From: Neocallimastix lanati (nom. inval.)
Taxonomy: Eukaryota > Neocallimastigomycota > Neocallimastigomycetes > Neocallimastigales > Neocallimastigaceae
Direction of reading: 5' to 3'
Length of the DNA: 50,000 nucleotides
Assembly: GCA_016946835.1 (NCBI GenBank)
Contig: JACVTC010000106.1
Span: forward strand, 7,501-57,500
The position numbers and the translations under genes were made by a program. The stretch's first letter is position 1. Each line of letters begins with the position of its first letter. Below, piece by piece: positions 34,250-46,487 of the stretch. The notes beneath the pieces are model-generated. The model ran no database searches, was not told the origin of the DNA, and was given only the letters and a program-made list of their open reading frames with translations.

Positions 34250-36553
34250 TTATGAAGATTTTAATTTATTATATATAAGCTTTTTTATATTGGTATTATG
34301 ATAATCTTTTTTATTTATAACATCACTGATTTTGATACCATACATATCTGGTATTTCAACATTGATATCTTTAACTTGAAGTAATTTTTTTATGATTTTG
34401 TAGTTTCTTATATCTATTGCAATCCTTAATGCAGTCCGGCCTCTATTATTTTGAAGATTAATTTTCAATTCCTTTAATTTTAATAATGTCGTAATAATAT
34501 TCATATTTTGACATTGAATTGCTACCATTAATGGAGAAAATCCATCAGGATCCTGATAGTTAACATCTATATCTTTTTGGGTTAAAAGTAATTTTAAAAT
34601 TTCAAAACCTTTATATTGAATTGACGTAAAAATCACAGGTCTTCCATCTGGTCCAGGAATATTTATATCAATATCTTTCCGTTGTAATAATTTTTTTGTA
34701 AAATAAGGATTGTTATCTTCAATGATTTGTCTTAAAACAGTTTTACCATTTTTATTTTTATTATTTATTTGTAGTCTTTCTTGCTCTAATAATAAATCAA
34801 CAATTTTTACTTTTCCTTTAATCATTGCAATAATAAGTGCACAATTTCCATAACGATCATATGCATTTATATCTACTTTTTCATTAGTTATGAAAAATTT
34901 AGAAATATTAAAATATTTATCTACAAAACTAACTGTAAGAATACATGGTGTTAGTTTATTGTTATTTTTTGTATTAATATTAACACTCGGATATTTTAAA
35001 AATTTTTCTATTAAATCTTTGTTATAAGATTTAACAGCATAGAAAAAGGCACTATTTCCATTTTTATCTTTTAAATTAACTCTGATATCTGAATGTTCTA
35101 ATAAAAGATCAATCATTTCTGTGTTTTCTTGTAATACTGATTGTATTAAGGGTGATGAACCATTTTTATCTTTATCATTTATATCATAATCTTTCGTGGC
35201 TATTAATAATTTTGCAATAGGGGTATATCCTTTTTTTATAGCTAATAATATAGGATTTAGGCCTTCACTATTCATTATATCAAAATGAGTAACATCCTTA
35301 AATAAACTTTTTACTGTTTCTATTTCATTATCACTGACAGCATCATAAAATTTTATTGCTTGAGTTAATTTTTTATCTTTTTCTAAAATTTTTTTAATAT
35401 CATTCTTTTTATGAGAAATAGCGTACTGTAAAGCATTGACTAATATACTTATGAATATACGATATTCCTTGACAACTATATTATTCGTATACTTTATACT
35501 TGTTAAATAGTACAAATGCTCATAGTTTCGTTTAACTCTGTTTTGACTTCTACTATATTTTATAAGATTGACTATACATTTTGTCCTAGCATTTACATTT
35601 AAATAATTATAAAATATTGAATCTTCTATTAACGCTTGTTCTGTTAGTGCTTCAGAACTTTTTCTTTGTATTTTTTCAAAATAATTACTAATATTTTTTA
35701 AACATATCCACTTTATTAATGATATCATTTCAGCATTCTCAATAAGAATATTTGGATATTGTAATAATTTCATTAGTATAACTAAATTAAATTCAGATAT
35801 TTTCACAGCTGCCCAATCTTTATTTACAACATAATGTTTATATTTTTGTATTAAAGCAAAATCTTTATTATATTTTACTAAGTTTTTTGATATATCATAT
35901 AAGAAATCAAAAATCTTTACCTGAAGTTCATTAAAAGTTGAGAAATTATATATATGTCTATTACTTATTTTATATGGATTAGTATCAAAGATTTTATATT
36001 TTTTCCCTTCTGGGGGCGGTGACAAGCACCTACTAGATTTTGAAGTTCCTTTTTTAGAATCTATCATTAACTGATTTTTATTACTCTTTTTTATATTCAT
36101 CTCTTCATGACTATTTGTTTTTCTATCTAAATTTATTTGATTATTTGAACCTTCATTATCTTTTTTTATTGATTCTAACGTTAATTTATTATTTTCATTT
36201 TTGTATATATCACTATTTAAATTATTACTTTTATTATAAGAATCGTTATTTATTGGGGTATTTTCTTTTTTATTACTTGAGATACTTAGTTTCTTTTTCA
36301 TTATATTATTAAATAAAGTACCATTTAATTCATCTTTTCCAACTTTCTTATTAAATGTATTATTAGAATCATTATTTCCAAAGTTGTCTTCATAATTTTT
36401 TACGTAAATCATATTATTTTTATTATCATTTAATGAACCTTGACTATGAATATTTGAATGATTTAAAGTCAAATTAGACTTCCCTTTTTCTATATCTAAC
36501 TTGTTTTGGTTGGTATCAATAATATTTTTATTATTATCAAGAACGAAGCTCAT
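34250..36553 (-). CDS. Ankyrin-repeat protein with Asn-rich N-terminus
   Basis: 767 aa in one exon. Residues 1-165 are low-complexity N/K/S with no membrane segment. SRCLSPPPEGKKYKIFDTNP (about 175-195) leads into a helical region (about 200-410) of unknown fold. From about 410 to 750 come roughly ten ankyrin repeats, for example KDKNGSSPLIQSVLQENTEM, DKNGNSAFFYAVKSYNKDLI, DPDGFSPLMVAIQCQNMNII and NRGRTALRIAIDIRNYKIIK, each with the usual two helices and a D-I-N-type loop. Ankyrin stacks bind partner proteins; the partner is unknown. Single-exon genes of this kind form large families in gut fungi (established in general, not shown here). Start ATG at 36553-36551 with a T-rich stretch (36700-36742) upstream of it. 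Confidence 0.88.
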   Translation of the reverse strand: MSFVLDNNKNIIDTNQNKLDIEKGKSNLTLNHSNIHSQGSLNDNKNNMIYVKNYEDNFGNNDSNNTFNKKVGKDELNGTLFNNIMKKKLSISSNKKENTPINNDSYNKSNNLNSDIYKNENNKLTLESIKKDNEGSNNQINLDRKTNSHEEMNIKKSNKNQLMIDSKKGTSKSSRCLSPPPEGKKYKIFDTNPYKISNRHIYNFSTFNELQVKIFDFLYDISKNLVKYNKDFALIQKYKHYVVNKDWAAVKISEFNLVILMKLLQYPNILIENAEMISLIKWICLKNISNYFEKIQRKSSEALTEQALIEDSIFYNYLNVNARTKCIVNLIKYSRSQNRVKRNYEHLYYLTSIKYTNNIVVKEYRIFISILVNALQYAISHKKNDIKKILEKDKKLTQAIKFYDAVSDNEIETVKSLFKDVTHFDIMNSEGLNPILLAIKKGYTPIAKLLIATKDYDINDKDKNGSSPLIQSVLQENTEMIDLLLEHSDIRVNLKDKNGNSAFFYAVKSYNKDLIEKFLKYPSVNINTKNNNKLTPCILTVSFVDKYFNISKFFITNEKVDINAYDRYGNCALIIAMIKGKVKIVDLLLEQERLQINNKNKNGKTVLRQIIEDNNPYFTKKLLQRKDIDINIPGPDGRPVIFTSIQYKGFEILKLLLTQKDIDVNYQDPDGFSPLMVAIQCQNMNIITTLLKLKELKINLQNNRGRTALRIAIDIRNYKIIKKLLQVKDINVEIPDMYGIKISDVINKKDYHNTNIKKLIYNKLKSS

Positions 36554-36697
36554 ATTATTTTTATATTAATAGATAATTGATGTTTATTTTTCGTATAAAT
36601 AATAATTATTACTATATATATATATTTTTATTTTCAGTTTCGTTTTATTTTAATATTGATAGTTCTCTTCTTCTTCTTCTCTCTCTCTCTCTCTTTT

Positions 36698-36732
<35 letters not shown>

Positions 36733-38981
36733 TTTTTTTTTTTTAATTTTTTTTTATTTTTTTTATAAAATATTTTATTGTTATATGAAAAATAAAAAAA
36801 AAGGTTTATATAATAAAATATTTCTCATTAAATTTCTTTATATACAATAAATTTAAGTTACGTTCTTCATTTCATCAATTAACATTATTTCACAATTACA
36901 AAATAATCTAGAATCATTACTTAAATTAAAGGTTTTAAATAGATTTTGCTCAAAACACCAAATATAAAAAAATATATTTATGAAAACTATTAATAACATA
37001 TAGGATATAAAAATTTTTTTGAAAAATATATTATTGTAAAAGTAAAAATAATAACAATAATAGTTTCGATAATATTTATATAATTATAATTATTAGAAAT
37101 TTATATATTTAAAGTTAGTAATAATTATAATTATATATATATAATATATGTAAAAAAAAGAAATATTAAATATTATTGAAAAATAATCTCTAATATTTCT
37201 TATCTTATTTTTTGATTTTTATATTCATAAAGACAAAACGAGAATTATATTTATTAATGAACTTTAAATATATGAAATTCATCTTTTTTTATTGAATATA
37301 CAATACTATTAAAATTTTATTTGAATTTATTATATTATTATTGAAAAACTTATAAATTTATAATTATAAAAAAAGAAAAAATACAATTAAACATATTTAA
37401 CTTTTATATTTAAATTTTACTTTTAATAAATTACTAATTTTAAGCTTTTTTTTTTTTTTTTTAAAATGTATATTTTTTTATCAAATAAAGTTTAAATTAT
37501 TATAAAACTTATTATAAAAATTAATTGTAGTTATGGAAGAATTTGGCATTAAATATAATATTAATTATAATTATTATAATAGATTAATTTTATTATTTAT
37601 ATACAATTTATATTTTTATATAATAAATATTTTGGAATTTTGAGCTATTTTTTAAATTTTATTTATCCATTAGAATTATAATTATTTTTTTTTTTTTTTC
37701 ATTTTTCATTTTTTTTTCTTTCAATTTTCTTTTATATACATATTAATTAGATTAGTTTAATTTTTTGTTTATTAATTATATTTTAATATTCATCATCATT
37801 TTTTATTGCATAGTCATTCATTTCGTTATGAAAATTTAATTTATTTCAATAATTTTAAATATAAATAACCCTAGTTTTGACAATATTATATATAAAGTAT
37901 TGTCATTTATTTTTATTATTAACTATTAACTATTAATTATTATTATTATTATTATTAATTATTACTATTATTTATTTATTTAAAAACTTATTAATTAATT
38001 TAAAAACTAATAATAATTATTTACTCTCTATCAATAAAAATTAAAAGATAAAAATAATAATTTATTTTAATTCAATAAAAATTAAAAAACATAAATAATA
38101 AATAAAAAAAAAAAAAAAAAAATACAAAAATATGAGATAAAATAATTATATATAAAAATATATAATATGCCATTTTTTAATTAATAAAATTTTATCTTTT
38201 AATTATTTTAGAAATATTTAGTATAATATATATATAAATATTCTATATTATTTTTATACACGCTTTTTTTTTTCTTTCTTCTTTTCTTTAATGTGTAGAA
38301 TATAAATATTAAAAATGATATAATATTAATGAAAATGATGTTTTTATTTATTTATTATCTCAAGTAATTTTTTTTTTTTTTTGTAGTATTTATTGATACG
38401 AATCCTAAAATCAATTTTAAGGTTTGTTTGGCAATTGGTATTACCAAGCAAGCCTTAAAATTATCAAATGAATTTAAAATTGCACTTGTGAAAAAATAAA
38501 ATTATTTTTTTTCTATTGTATTTTCAAATATTATTACTATTTTTATTTCAAAGAATTTCATATCCTTTTTATTCTTATGTTTTATATTTTAAAAAAATAT
38601 TTAATATATTAATACATATATATACTATATATTGAAATATAATTTAATTTTTATAATAAATATATGTATTCCCAAAAATTTAAAAAACATAGTCATTATG
38701 TCGTTATAATAATTATTTATAGATTATATAAAAATTATTTAATATGATTTATATGATATTTATTTCAATATTCTAACCTGATGTTTAATAATAATATTTT
38801 ATTTCTTTGTTAGAGTATAATAATTAAAAAAAAATAATTAAATCATATTAAAAATGATTTAAAAATTTTATAAGAAAATCATAAAACAAAACAATCTTCA
38901 TTTTATTTAATAAAAGAATTTAGTCTCTTAACATTTATACTCAAGAAAATAATTGTATTTTCTAAATAAAAATTAATAAAT

Positions 38982-39018
<37 letters not shown>

Positions 39019-39395
39019 AAATGATCATTAAAAGGTTAAGAAGAAAAAATGTATTAGTATTAAGTAAATTTCTTAAAGAAATTGAAAAGGAAATTGCAAT
39101 AAATGTATGGAGAAGATCAAATTAACATAACATTTTTTATTTTTCAAGGTATATATTATATTATAGACTTCATGTGGAAATAATGTTCAAATGTATAATA
39201 CTTTAAATAAATATTTTTTAAAAACCTATATATATTTAAGAATTTTTATTCAATAAATTTTAAAATAAATATTTTCGTATTTAATAAATTAATTTAAAAT
39301 ATATATATTAAAGTTTTCAATAAAAAAAATTCTTTTTAATTAATTTTGTTAGCTAAATTTTATATATCTTAATTATATAACAATTACTAATTAAT

Positions 39396-39435
<40 letters not shown>

Positions 39436-39465
39436 AAATTATCAATGAATTTTATTATATTCATA

Positions 39466-39504
<39 letters not shown>

Positions 39505-39931
39505 AAATTATCAATGAATTTTATTATATTCATATACTTTTTCAAAATATTATTTCTTGATATAGTAAAAATCAAATTAATATAATATTATACAGTTTAT
39601 ATTTATAATCTTTTATTTATTTGTCTAAATACTTTATTATTTAATTTTATTTTATGTAATATGAAGAAAATTAATTAAGGATTATTTAAAAACTTTTCAA
39701 AGTATTTAATAAGAAATTTTTGTTTATAATTAATTTTTATAAATTATTAAAATTGTTTTATAATTTAAATTTTTTAAATTTTTATATCATAATTAATATA
39801 CTTATTATATTATTAAGATAATTAAAAAAAGGAAAAATTAATAACTGAAAAAAATTAAAATTTAATAATATAATAATAAGATTATGTATATACAAAATTT
39901 TAATTTATATTTTATTTGAAAGAAAAAATAT
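36554..39931. other. Long gene-poor AT-rich region
   Basis: About 3.4 kb with no convincing gene on either strand. It contains a CT run then T-tract (36667-36742), an ATT run near 37938-37957, A-tracts (about 38105-38122 and 38985-39014), T-tracts (about 39400-39431 and 39470-39500) and a 19-bp stem-loop at 38413-38462. The T-tract plus AATAAAATTATCAATGAATT block near 39399-39540 is tandemly duplicated. A 34-codon frame at 39022-39126 (MIIKRLRRKN...) is too short to judge. Confidence 0.6.
38413..38462. other. 19-bp stem-loop in otherwise featureless DNA
   Basis: AATTTTAAGGTTTGTTTGG (38413-38431) and CCAAGCAAGCCTTAAAATT (38444-38462) pair along 19 positions with two mismatches that would be G-U pairs in RNA, and a 12-nt loop. 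It is among the most GC-rich spots in 3 kb. It could be an RNA element or a tiny foldback relic. Confidence 0.45.
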
Positions 39932-40253
39932 TGTTAAAAATAAAGTTTAATATTTTAATTAAGTCTTGTATAATTAAGATTTACTTATTTATTAAATTAA
40001 ATATGTTTTTCATTATTTTGTATAATGTAAAATATTATGAGGCGCATTAATGATGTACATCATATATTTACAATTATAACTAATATAGTTAAATTTTATT
40101 AATGTATATACATTTAAGGATTATGATAATTAATCCTATAATAAAAATATTACTAAAAATATATAGTTATTAAAATAATAATAAAACTATAATAAATAAA
40201 TAAAATAAAGTGATCACACAATAAAAACTAAACAAAATAACATATATTTAAAA
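39932..40253 (+). repeat. 5' LTR of copia element
   Basis: 322 bp by repeat extent. It contains AGTGATCACAC near its end. It differs from the 3' LTR by C40045 (T there), another C/T and lack of AAATT. The next bases, GATTAAGAGTCTCAG, should include the priming site, but I could not match them to a tRNA. Confidence 0.85.
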
Positions 40254-40390
40254 GATTAAGAGTCTCAGTTAGCTCTAGTTAGTTTATAAACATCAATAAT
40301 AATTTATATTCCAACAATAAAAAAAAATAAAAGTAAATTGAAATTTCAAGATTCCGAAATTTATTTTAATTAAATCCTAGTTATTCAATA

Positions 40391-41398
40391 ATGGAAGATA
40401 GATCATTTAATATTTTAAGCAACAAAAAACTCACTGTCGAAACCTATCCTCTTTGGGCATCAGATATGGATCTAATATTAACAGCCAATGAATTAGATCA
40501 ATATATCTACGAAAACAACATGAAAAAGATCTCGAAAAACTCAGAAAATTTTGAATCTTCAAAGGGAATTAAAATTAGAGGAACTGAGATATACTATCAT
40601 AAATCAGTCACGAAAAATATGATAGTTGGTGACAGCAAAGCAAAAAGATACATCAGTATGAATTTAGAAAATGAAATAAAGTTAAGTATTGACTTCAAAA
40701 ACAGTTCCGCATATGAAATATGGGAGTTATTGAAAAAGACTTTTACTAAAGGTAAAGAAGAAATGAAATTACAACTAAATGAAAAATTAGAGAATATGAC
40801 CTATGATAAATCTTCAGACATAGGAATATTCATAGCCAACATGGAAGTCACATTTAATAAATTAGAAGAAATAGGTGATAAAGTCAGTGATGAAAGAAAA
40901 TTCAACTATTTATATAATGCTCTTCCATCAGACATTACCCAATTAACAAATATGTTAGGTTTTCAAAATGATTGGAATAAATGTTGCGATATGTTAAAAA
41001 CATCAATTCCAAAGATAAAGTTCTTAAATAGCTTAAGAATTAAACAAGAGAAAACAAAAGCATTTAGTAGTGAAACAAAAACAATAGAAAGTGTCAAAAG
41101 ATATAAACAAAATAGAAATCTTAGCAAGAAAAATAGGAAAAATATAAAGTGCCACAATTGTGGCGGATTTGGCCATATATCACGTGAGTGCCTCAAGAAT
41201 GGAAGAATTCATGGAGGTGTAGTGTACGATAAATATGGTAAAAGACACTACAAAGAGAAGAAAATGAAACACCAACAACATGCAGATAACGTAGAAGTTA
41301 ATGAGCAAGAAGAAGAATCTGAAAGGTATGTAGATATATACAGTAATGCCTTAAATATGGACTATATGAAAGGGAGGAAAGTCAATCCAACTGCGTAA
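40391..41398 (+). CDS. Copia-type Gag with CCHC zinc knuckle
   Basis: 335 aa. It starts MEDRSFNIL and has the copia gag landmarks FNGTNYPLW-like LTVETYPLWASDMD, YEIWELLKKTF and KLQLNEKLENMTYD. A zinc knuckle follows: CHNCGGFGHISREC (about residues 254-267). This packages element RNA into particles. It stops at TAA 41396-41398 before a further Gln-rich stretch (CAACAAGAATCC), so this stop may itself be a former Gln codon. The pol frame is +1 relative to gag and opens at 41421. Confidence 0.87.
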   Translation: MEDRSFNILSNKKLTVETYPLWASDMDLILTANELDQYIYENNMKKISKNSENFESSKGIKIRGTEIYYHKSVTKNMIVGDSKAKRYISMNLENEIKLSIDFKNSSAYEIWELLKKTFTKGKEEMKLQLNEKLENMTYDKSSDIGIFIANMEVTFNKLEEIGDKVSDERKFNYLYNALPSDITQLTNMLGFQNDWNKCCDMLKTSIPKIKFLNSLRIKQEKTKAFSSETKTIESVKRYKQNRNLSKKNRKNIKCHNCGGFGHISRECLKNGRIHGGVVYDKYGKRHYKEKKMKHQQHADNVEVNEQEEESERYVDIYSNALNMDYMKGRKVNPTA

Positions 41399-41420
41399 CA
41401 ACAAGAATCCCAAAAAATAA

Positions 41421-43391
41421 AAACAATATCAAAAATTTTCATTAAAACAATATACTAGGCAGAGCTTAAGTTATTATACTGCCAAGTATAAAAAACGTAA
41501 TAATAACAAAGAAAATAAAATTAATAAAAATAACAACAACATTACTTTATGGACATTAGATTCTGGGGCGTCATACCACATGACCCATGATGAAAATAAT
41601 TTAGTGAATACACGTGATTTTCATATAAATATATATTTTGCTAATGGAGGAATGGTGAAATCCAAAAGTATTGGTAATTATATTGGTTTAATTAACAATC
41701 ATAAAATTATTTTGAATGATGTTATATATGTGCCATCCTTTAAAAGAAGTCTAATTTCTATAGATCATTTAAGTAAAGATAATTATAAAACTGTATTTTG
41801 TAAAAATAAGTATGATAATAAAAACTGTGCCATCTTATATAATGATAATGGAAAACGAATTTATACATCATACGCTAACAATTCAAAAGTTTACAAAATA
41901 CTAACTAGAAAAAATAATATAAATAATAATTCAAATAATGTTGTATGTTATAATATACAAAATGCTATAAACGATTCTAATATGGATTTATGGCATAGAA
42001 GAATGGGTCATTTTAATATTGACTCTATTAAAGATAGATTAAATAAAATATATATAAAACACAAATGCAAAATTTGTTCTTGTTCAAAATTAAAAAACCT
42101 CCCCTATAAACCATCCACCAACCATATGACAAAACCATTTGAACTTATTCATATGGACTTAGTGTTCGTTCCCGATTATTCTATTTACGGGAATAAATAT
42201 TTTTTATCTATTCTTGACGATTATTCAAGATATAGTTGGGTCCTCTTCATAAAGAGAAAAAGTGATACATTTAAAACCTTTATTATATGGTACAATCAAA
42301 TCAAAAACTTATTTGATAATTGTAATATTAAATATATTAAAACTGATAACGGTACAGAATTCTTTAACAATAATTTCAACGAATTCTACGAAAGAACAGG
42401 AATAATACATGAGCATACTATTGCTCATAATCCACAACAAAATGGTAGGGTGGAAAGACTTCATGGGACATTAATATCTAATGGTGATGCCATGCTTAAT
42501 GATGCAAAGTTAAACCATAAATTTTGGGAAGATGCTGTATCCACAGCAAATTATATACACAACAGATTGCCACATAAAGGCAACAATAACAAAGTACCAT
42601 ATGAAATCTTATTTAAAAGTAAAGTTGACTATAATAAATTTAGAGTCTTTGGTTGTCGTGTATATTTTTACGTTCCAAAATAATTTAGGAAGAAGTTTTG
42701 CAATACAACTCTCCCTGGTATCTTTCTCGGATACGATGAAATAAACCATACCGCTTACAAAATATATGATATTAAAAATAACAAAATAATTCTAGCTCGC
42801 ACTGTAGAATTTCTTGAGGATGAACCTGCAAATTTAAGTGCTCCTCTATCATCACCGGATAATATAAATTTTACTAATTATTATGAAGATGAAGAGATAG
42901 ACTATATGAATAGTGATGATAATGGAAATAATATAAATGATGAGAATAATGAATACAATATAATTTATAATATAAACAATAATAATAATGACAATAATAA
43001 TAATAATACCAAAATTAACGAAATTAATAATTTAATCAATGAACATAACTATAATAATATATATCGTCCAAATAATAATAATTTTATTAATATGGATCAA
43101 AATCAAAATAATATTATTGGACCTCCACAACATAACAATAATTTTGAAGATAACAATAATAAAAATTTTTCAATTCCTAATTTAAACAACCAATTAAATA
43201 ATTTAAATTATAAATTTAATGATCAATCATTAAATTTAGATAATAATAATAAAACTAATTCAAATGTTATAAATCATAATCTAAATAATTTTAATCAGAA
43301 AAATATTAATTCCATTTATTTCCAAGAAGAAAATAATAAGGATTTTCATAATGGAAATAAAGAAAGATTTAATATTAATAATTTAATTGAA

Positions 43392-43428
<37 letters not shown>

Positions 43429-46058
43429 TTACCTCAAATGAATTAATTCGAAATAATCAAGTAAATTTAGACAAAAATCATATAACAAATTCAGGAATAA
43501 ATACAGGAGCAGATATTAAAGATAATTTAAATTCAGACGTAAGTAAAAATTTGAATTATTTTGAATCAATAAATAAAAAAGTAAATAACATAGGGATAAA
43601 CAAAATAAATTTAAGCAAAAATAATTTAAATTTAAATATAAATAAAAATTCTGATTATTCTAATGAAGTAAGTAATAATTATAATTACTCAAATAACGGT
43701 TATAGTTCTAATGTAAATAATAATAATATAAATAACAATTACATGGGGAATGATTTAAATCATAATTTAAATATTGATAATATTAACCCTATTGATAATA
43801 ATTCTAATATAAGTGTAAATAAACCAATAAATATAGTAATTAAAAATAATTCAAATTCAAATAATCAAATAGAAAATAAAAATGAACCAGATAGTGAAAA
43901 ATATATTTCACAGGATATATCAGGAATTAATATCAATGAAAATAATGTCTGTAGGAAACATATTTTACGAGATAGATTTTTGCGTGAATTTGCAATTAGA
44001 AATTCGAATTCAAAACAAAATAAACAAAATTGTAATGATTACAATGATAAGAATGTGAATGAAATTGTAAACAATAATAACATAAGAAATAAACAAAAGA
44101 TAAGTAACGCAGTTAGTAATAATAATAGTGACAATATGAATAATAATGAGAATGTTATTAATAAAATAACTATTAATAAGAAATATAAAAATAAACAAGA
44201 ATCCACGGAATTCTTGCTAAATAAATTAAAAGAACCTTCAAGGACTTCAAACGGTTTAAATAATAATTGTAATAATAAAAATGGTAATAATATACAAAAG
44301 CAAAGCGTTAGAAAGCAAAGTGTGAAAAATAACAAAAATGATAGCCATAAATAGGTTAATAAAAATAGTATCATATATGTTAAGAAAAATAATAACAAAC
44401 TTAAAAAAATTTATAAAGATGAATATAATATTGTAAAACACCCATCAAAAAAATATAAATCATTTAGTATAGATGATATAATAGGTACTAATGCTTTTCT
44501 AGCTGTAGATAATAATAATTCTATTGAACCACGCAGTTATAAAGAGATATTTTCCATGAAAGATAAAGACATGTGGTTGAAGGCAGTGGATGAAGAACTA
44601 AACAATATGAAGAAAATGAATGTATTTTCAATAATCCGTAAAGTACCAAAAGACGCCAATGTTATTTCAACAAGGTGGGTCCTTAAACATAAGAAAGATT
44701 CTGAAGGTAAGATAATCAAATATAAAGCTAGATTAGTAGCTAAGGGGTATAGCCAGGTGTATGGAATTGATTTCAAGAATACTTTTTCACCTACCCTTAA
44801 ACAAGACACGCTCAAAATAATAATAGCTATTTCTGTTCAAAATAAATTTCAAATACATCAAATGGATATTAAAGCGGCTTATCTAAACGCAAAGCTGGAC
44901 GAAGACATTTATATGCTACTGCCAGAAGGAATGAATAAAAAGGGGTATTGCAAATTGAATAAAGCTTTATATGGTTTAAGGCAATCCGGAAGGATGTGGA
45001 ATGAGACCCTTAACAAGGTATTGTTAGAATTGAATTTTAATAGATTTTTAAGTGATCCATGTGTTTACATTAAAAGGGATAAAACTAACAAGATTATATG
45101 CTTATAAGCAGTTTATGTGGATGATATAATTGTTGCTGGGAAGTATGATCAAATAGTTAAAACAAAATCTTTAATTAAAAATAATTTTGAAGCTACAGAT
45201 GTAGGTGAAGTAGACTTTATTATAGGTATAAAGTTTGAAAAATGTAATGATGGTTATATTATCCATCAGAAGAAATATCTTAATGAAATTTTAAATAAGT
45301 TTAATATCAATAAATATAATCCAGTATCAAATACAACACCAATCGAGTCTATTGAATTAAGGAGTAAAAAATTTAATGTAACAAAATATAAGCAAGCTAT
45401 AGGATCCTTGTTATATTTAGCTATCAGCACGAGGCCGGACATATTATTTTCTGTGAGTAAAGCTTCCAGAAAATCCGATAATCCAACATACGAAGATTGG
45501 TACAATGTACTAAAAATTTTTAGATACTTGAAAGGTAATCCTAATTATGGAATTAAATTCACTTATACTAATACTTTTAATTTTAATGTTTATGTTGACG
45601 CCGATTTAGGTGGTGATAAGGAAACAAGGAAGTCAACTACTGGATTTGTAATGATGATAAACTCAGCTCCTACTAGTTGGTATTCCAAACTGCAACATTG
45701 TGTTTCAGTTTCTACTGCGGAAAGTGAGTATTATGGAATTCATGAGTGTGCAAGACACTGTCTCTGGTATAGAAATATATTTAAAGAACTTGGACTTAAG
45801 CAGGATGTTATTACAATAAACACCGATAATAAAGCTGCAATTTACAATTGCGAAAATGAAACTATTAATCCGAAATCTAAGCACATCGACCTACGATATC
45901 ACAGTATAAGAGAATTAATCAAGAAAGGTTATATCAATTTAAAGTATATAAAATCTGAAAATAACTTATCCGATGGATTTACCAAATATCTAAATTCTAC
46001 TTTAATGACCAGGTTTAGAAATAATATTCTCTATGATCTAAACAATATTAAACTTTAG
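41421..46058 (+). pseudogene. Copia Pol with three in-frame stops and a 480-codon Asn-rich spacer
   Basis: One frame carries protease (TLDSGASYHMT, about 41553), GAG-pre-integrase (DLWHRRMGHFN, then C-x2-C), integrase (ELIHMDLV, YIKTDNGTEF, NPQQNGRVERLHG), RT (WVLKHKKDSEGK, RLVAKGYSQ, QMDIKAAYLN, YVDD at 45114-45125) and RNase H (VDADLGGDKETRKSTTG, STAESEYY). Stops in this frame are TAA 42681-42683, TAG 44352-44354 and TAA 45105-45107, the last three codons before YVDD. All are one C-to-T from Gln codons, and there is no frameshift. Between integrase and RT lies an Asn-rich spacer (about 42906-44350), extreme for this family. Without readthrough no RT is made. Confidence 0.88.
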
Positions 46059-46064
46059 GGGGAA
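46051..46064 (+). promoter_or_regulatory. Polypurine tract of copia element
   Basis: AACTTTAGGGGGAA directly precedes the 3' LTR TGTTAA and overlaps the pol stop region. It is a good plus-strand primer. Confidence 0.7.
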
Positions 46065-46391
46065 TGTTAAAAATAAAGTTTAATATTTTAATTAAGTCTT
46101 GTATAATTAAGATTTACTTATTTATTAAATTAAATATGTTTTTCATTATTTTGTATAATGTAAAATATTATGAGGCGTATTAATGATGTACATCATATAT
46201 TTACAATTATAACTAATATAGTTAAATTAAATTTTATTAATGTATATACATTTAAGGATTATGATAATTAATCCTATAATAAAAATATTACTAAAAATAT
46301 ATAGTTATTAAAATAATAATAAAATTATAATAAATAAATAAAATAAAGTGATCACACAATAAAAACTAAACAAAATAACATATATTTAAAA
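46065..46391 (+). repeat. 3' LTR of copia element
   Basis: 327 bp, with the AAATT duplication relative to the 5' LTR and T46178 where the 5' LTR has C40045. Followed by AATAT. Confidence 0.85.
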
Positions 46392-46453
46392 AATATTAAT
46401 TATGATTAATTGTTTTTATATTACAAGTGAAAAATTATATTTCTATGAAATTT

Positions 46454-46487
<34 letters not shown>

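Larger units (their letters stand above)
39932..46391 (+). mobile_element. Ty1/copia retrotransposon, near-identical LTRs, several stops
   Basis: Direct repeats at 39932-40253 and 46065-46391 both start TGTTAAAAATAAAG. They share everything through AAATAACATATATTTAAAA except a 5-bp indel and two C/T differences. AATAT flanks both sides (39927-39931, 46392-46396). The TG...CA pair would end 11 bp earlier (40242, 46380), where flanking 5-mers match only 4 of 5. Gag, protease, integrase, RT and RNase H are in the Ty1/copia order. Pol has three in-frame stops and gag ends in its own TAA, so the copy is probably dead. Confidence 0.9.

Noticed and set aside
36577-36850. Phe-rich plus-strand frames upstream of the ankyrin gene
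   Set aside because: They are translations of T-tracts and CT runs.
39022-39126. 34-codon frame MIIKRLRRKN... after an A-tract
   Set aside because: It is too short, has no recognisable motif and no evidence of splicing partners.
40963-41196. Minus-strand frame within copia gag
   Set aside because: It is a shadow of the gag coding sequence, which has the CCHC knuckle on the plus strand.
42681-45107. Stop-codon reassignment (TAA/TAG as Gln) suggested by the copia stops
   Set aside because: CCDC40, SMPD4, DPH5 and both gypsy frames end cleanly at TAA where family length predicts, so the standard code is used.
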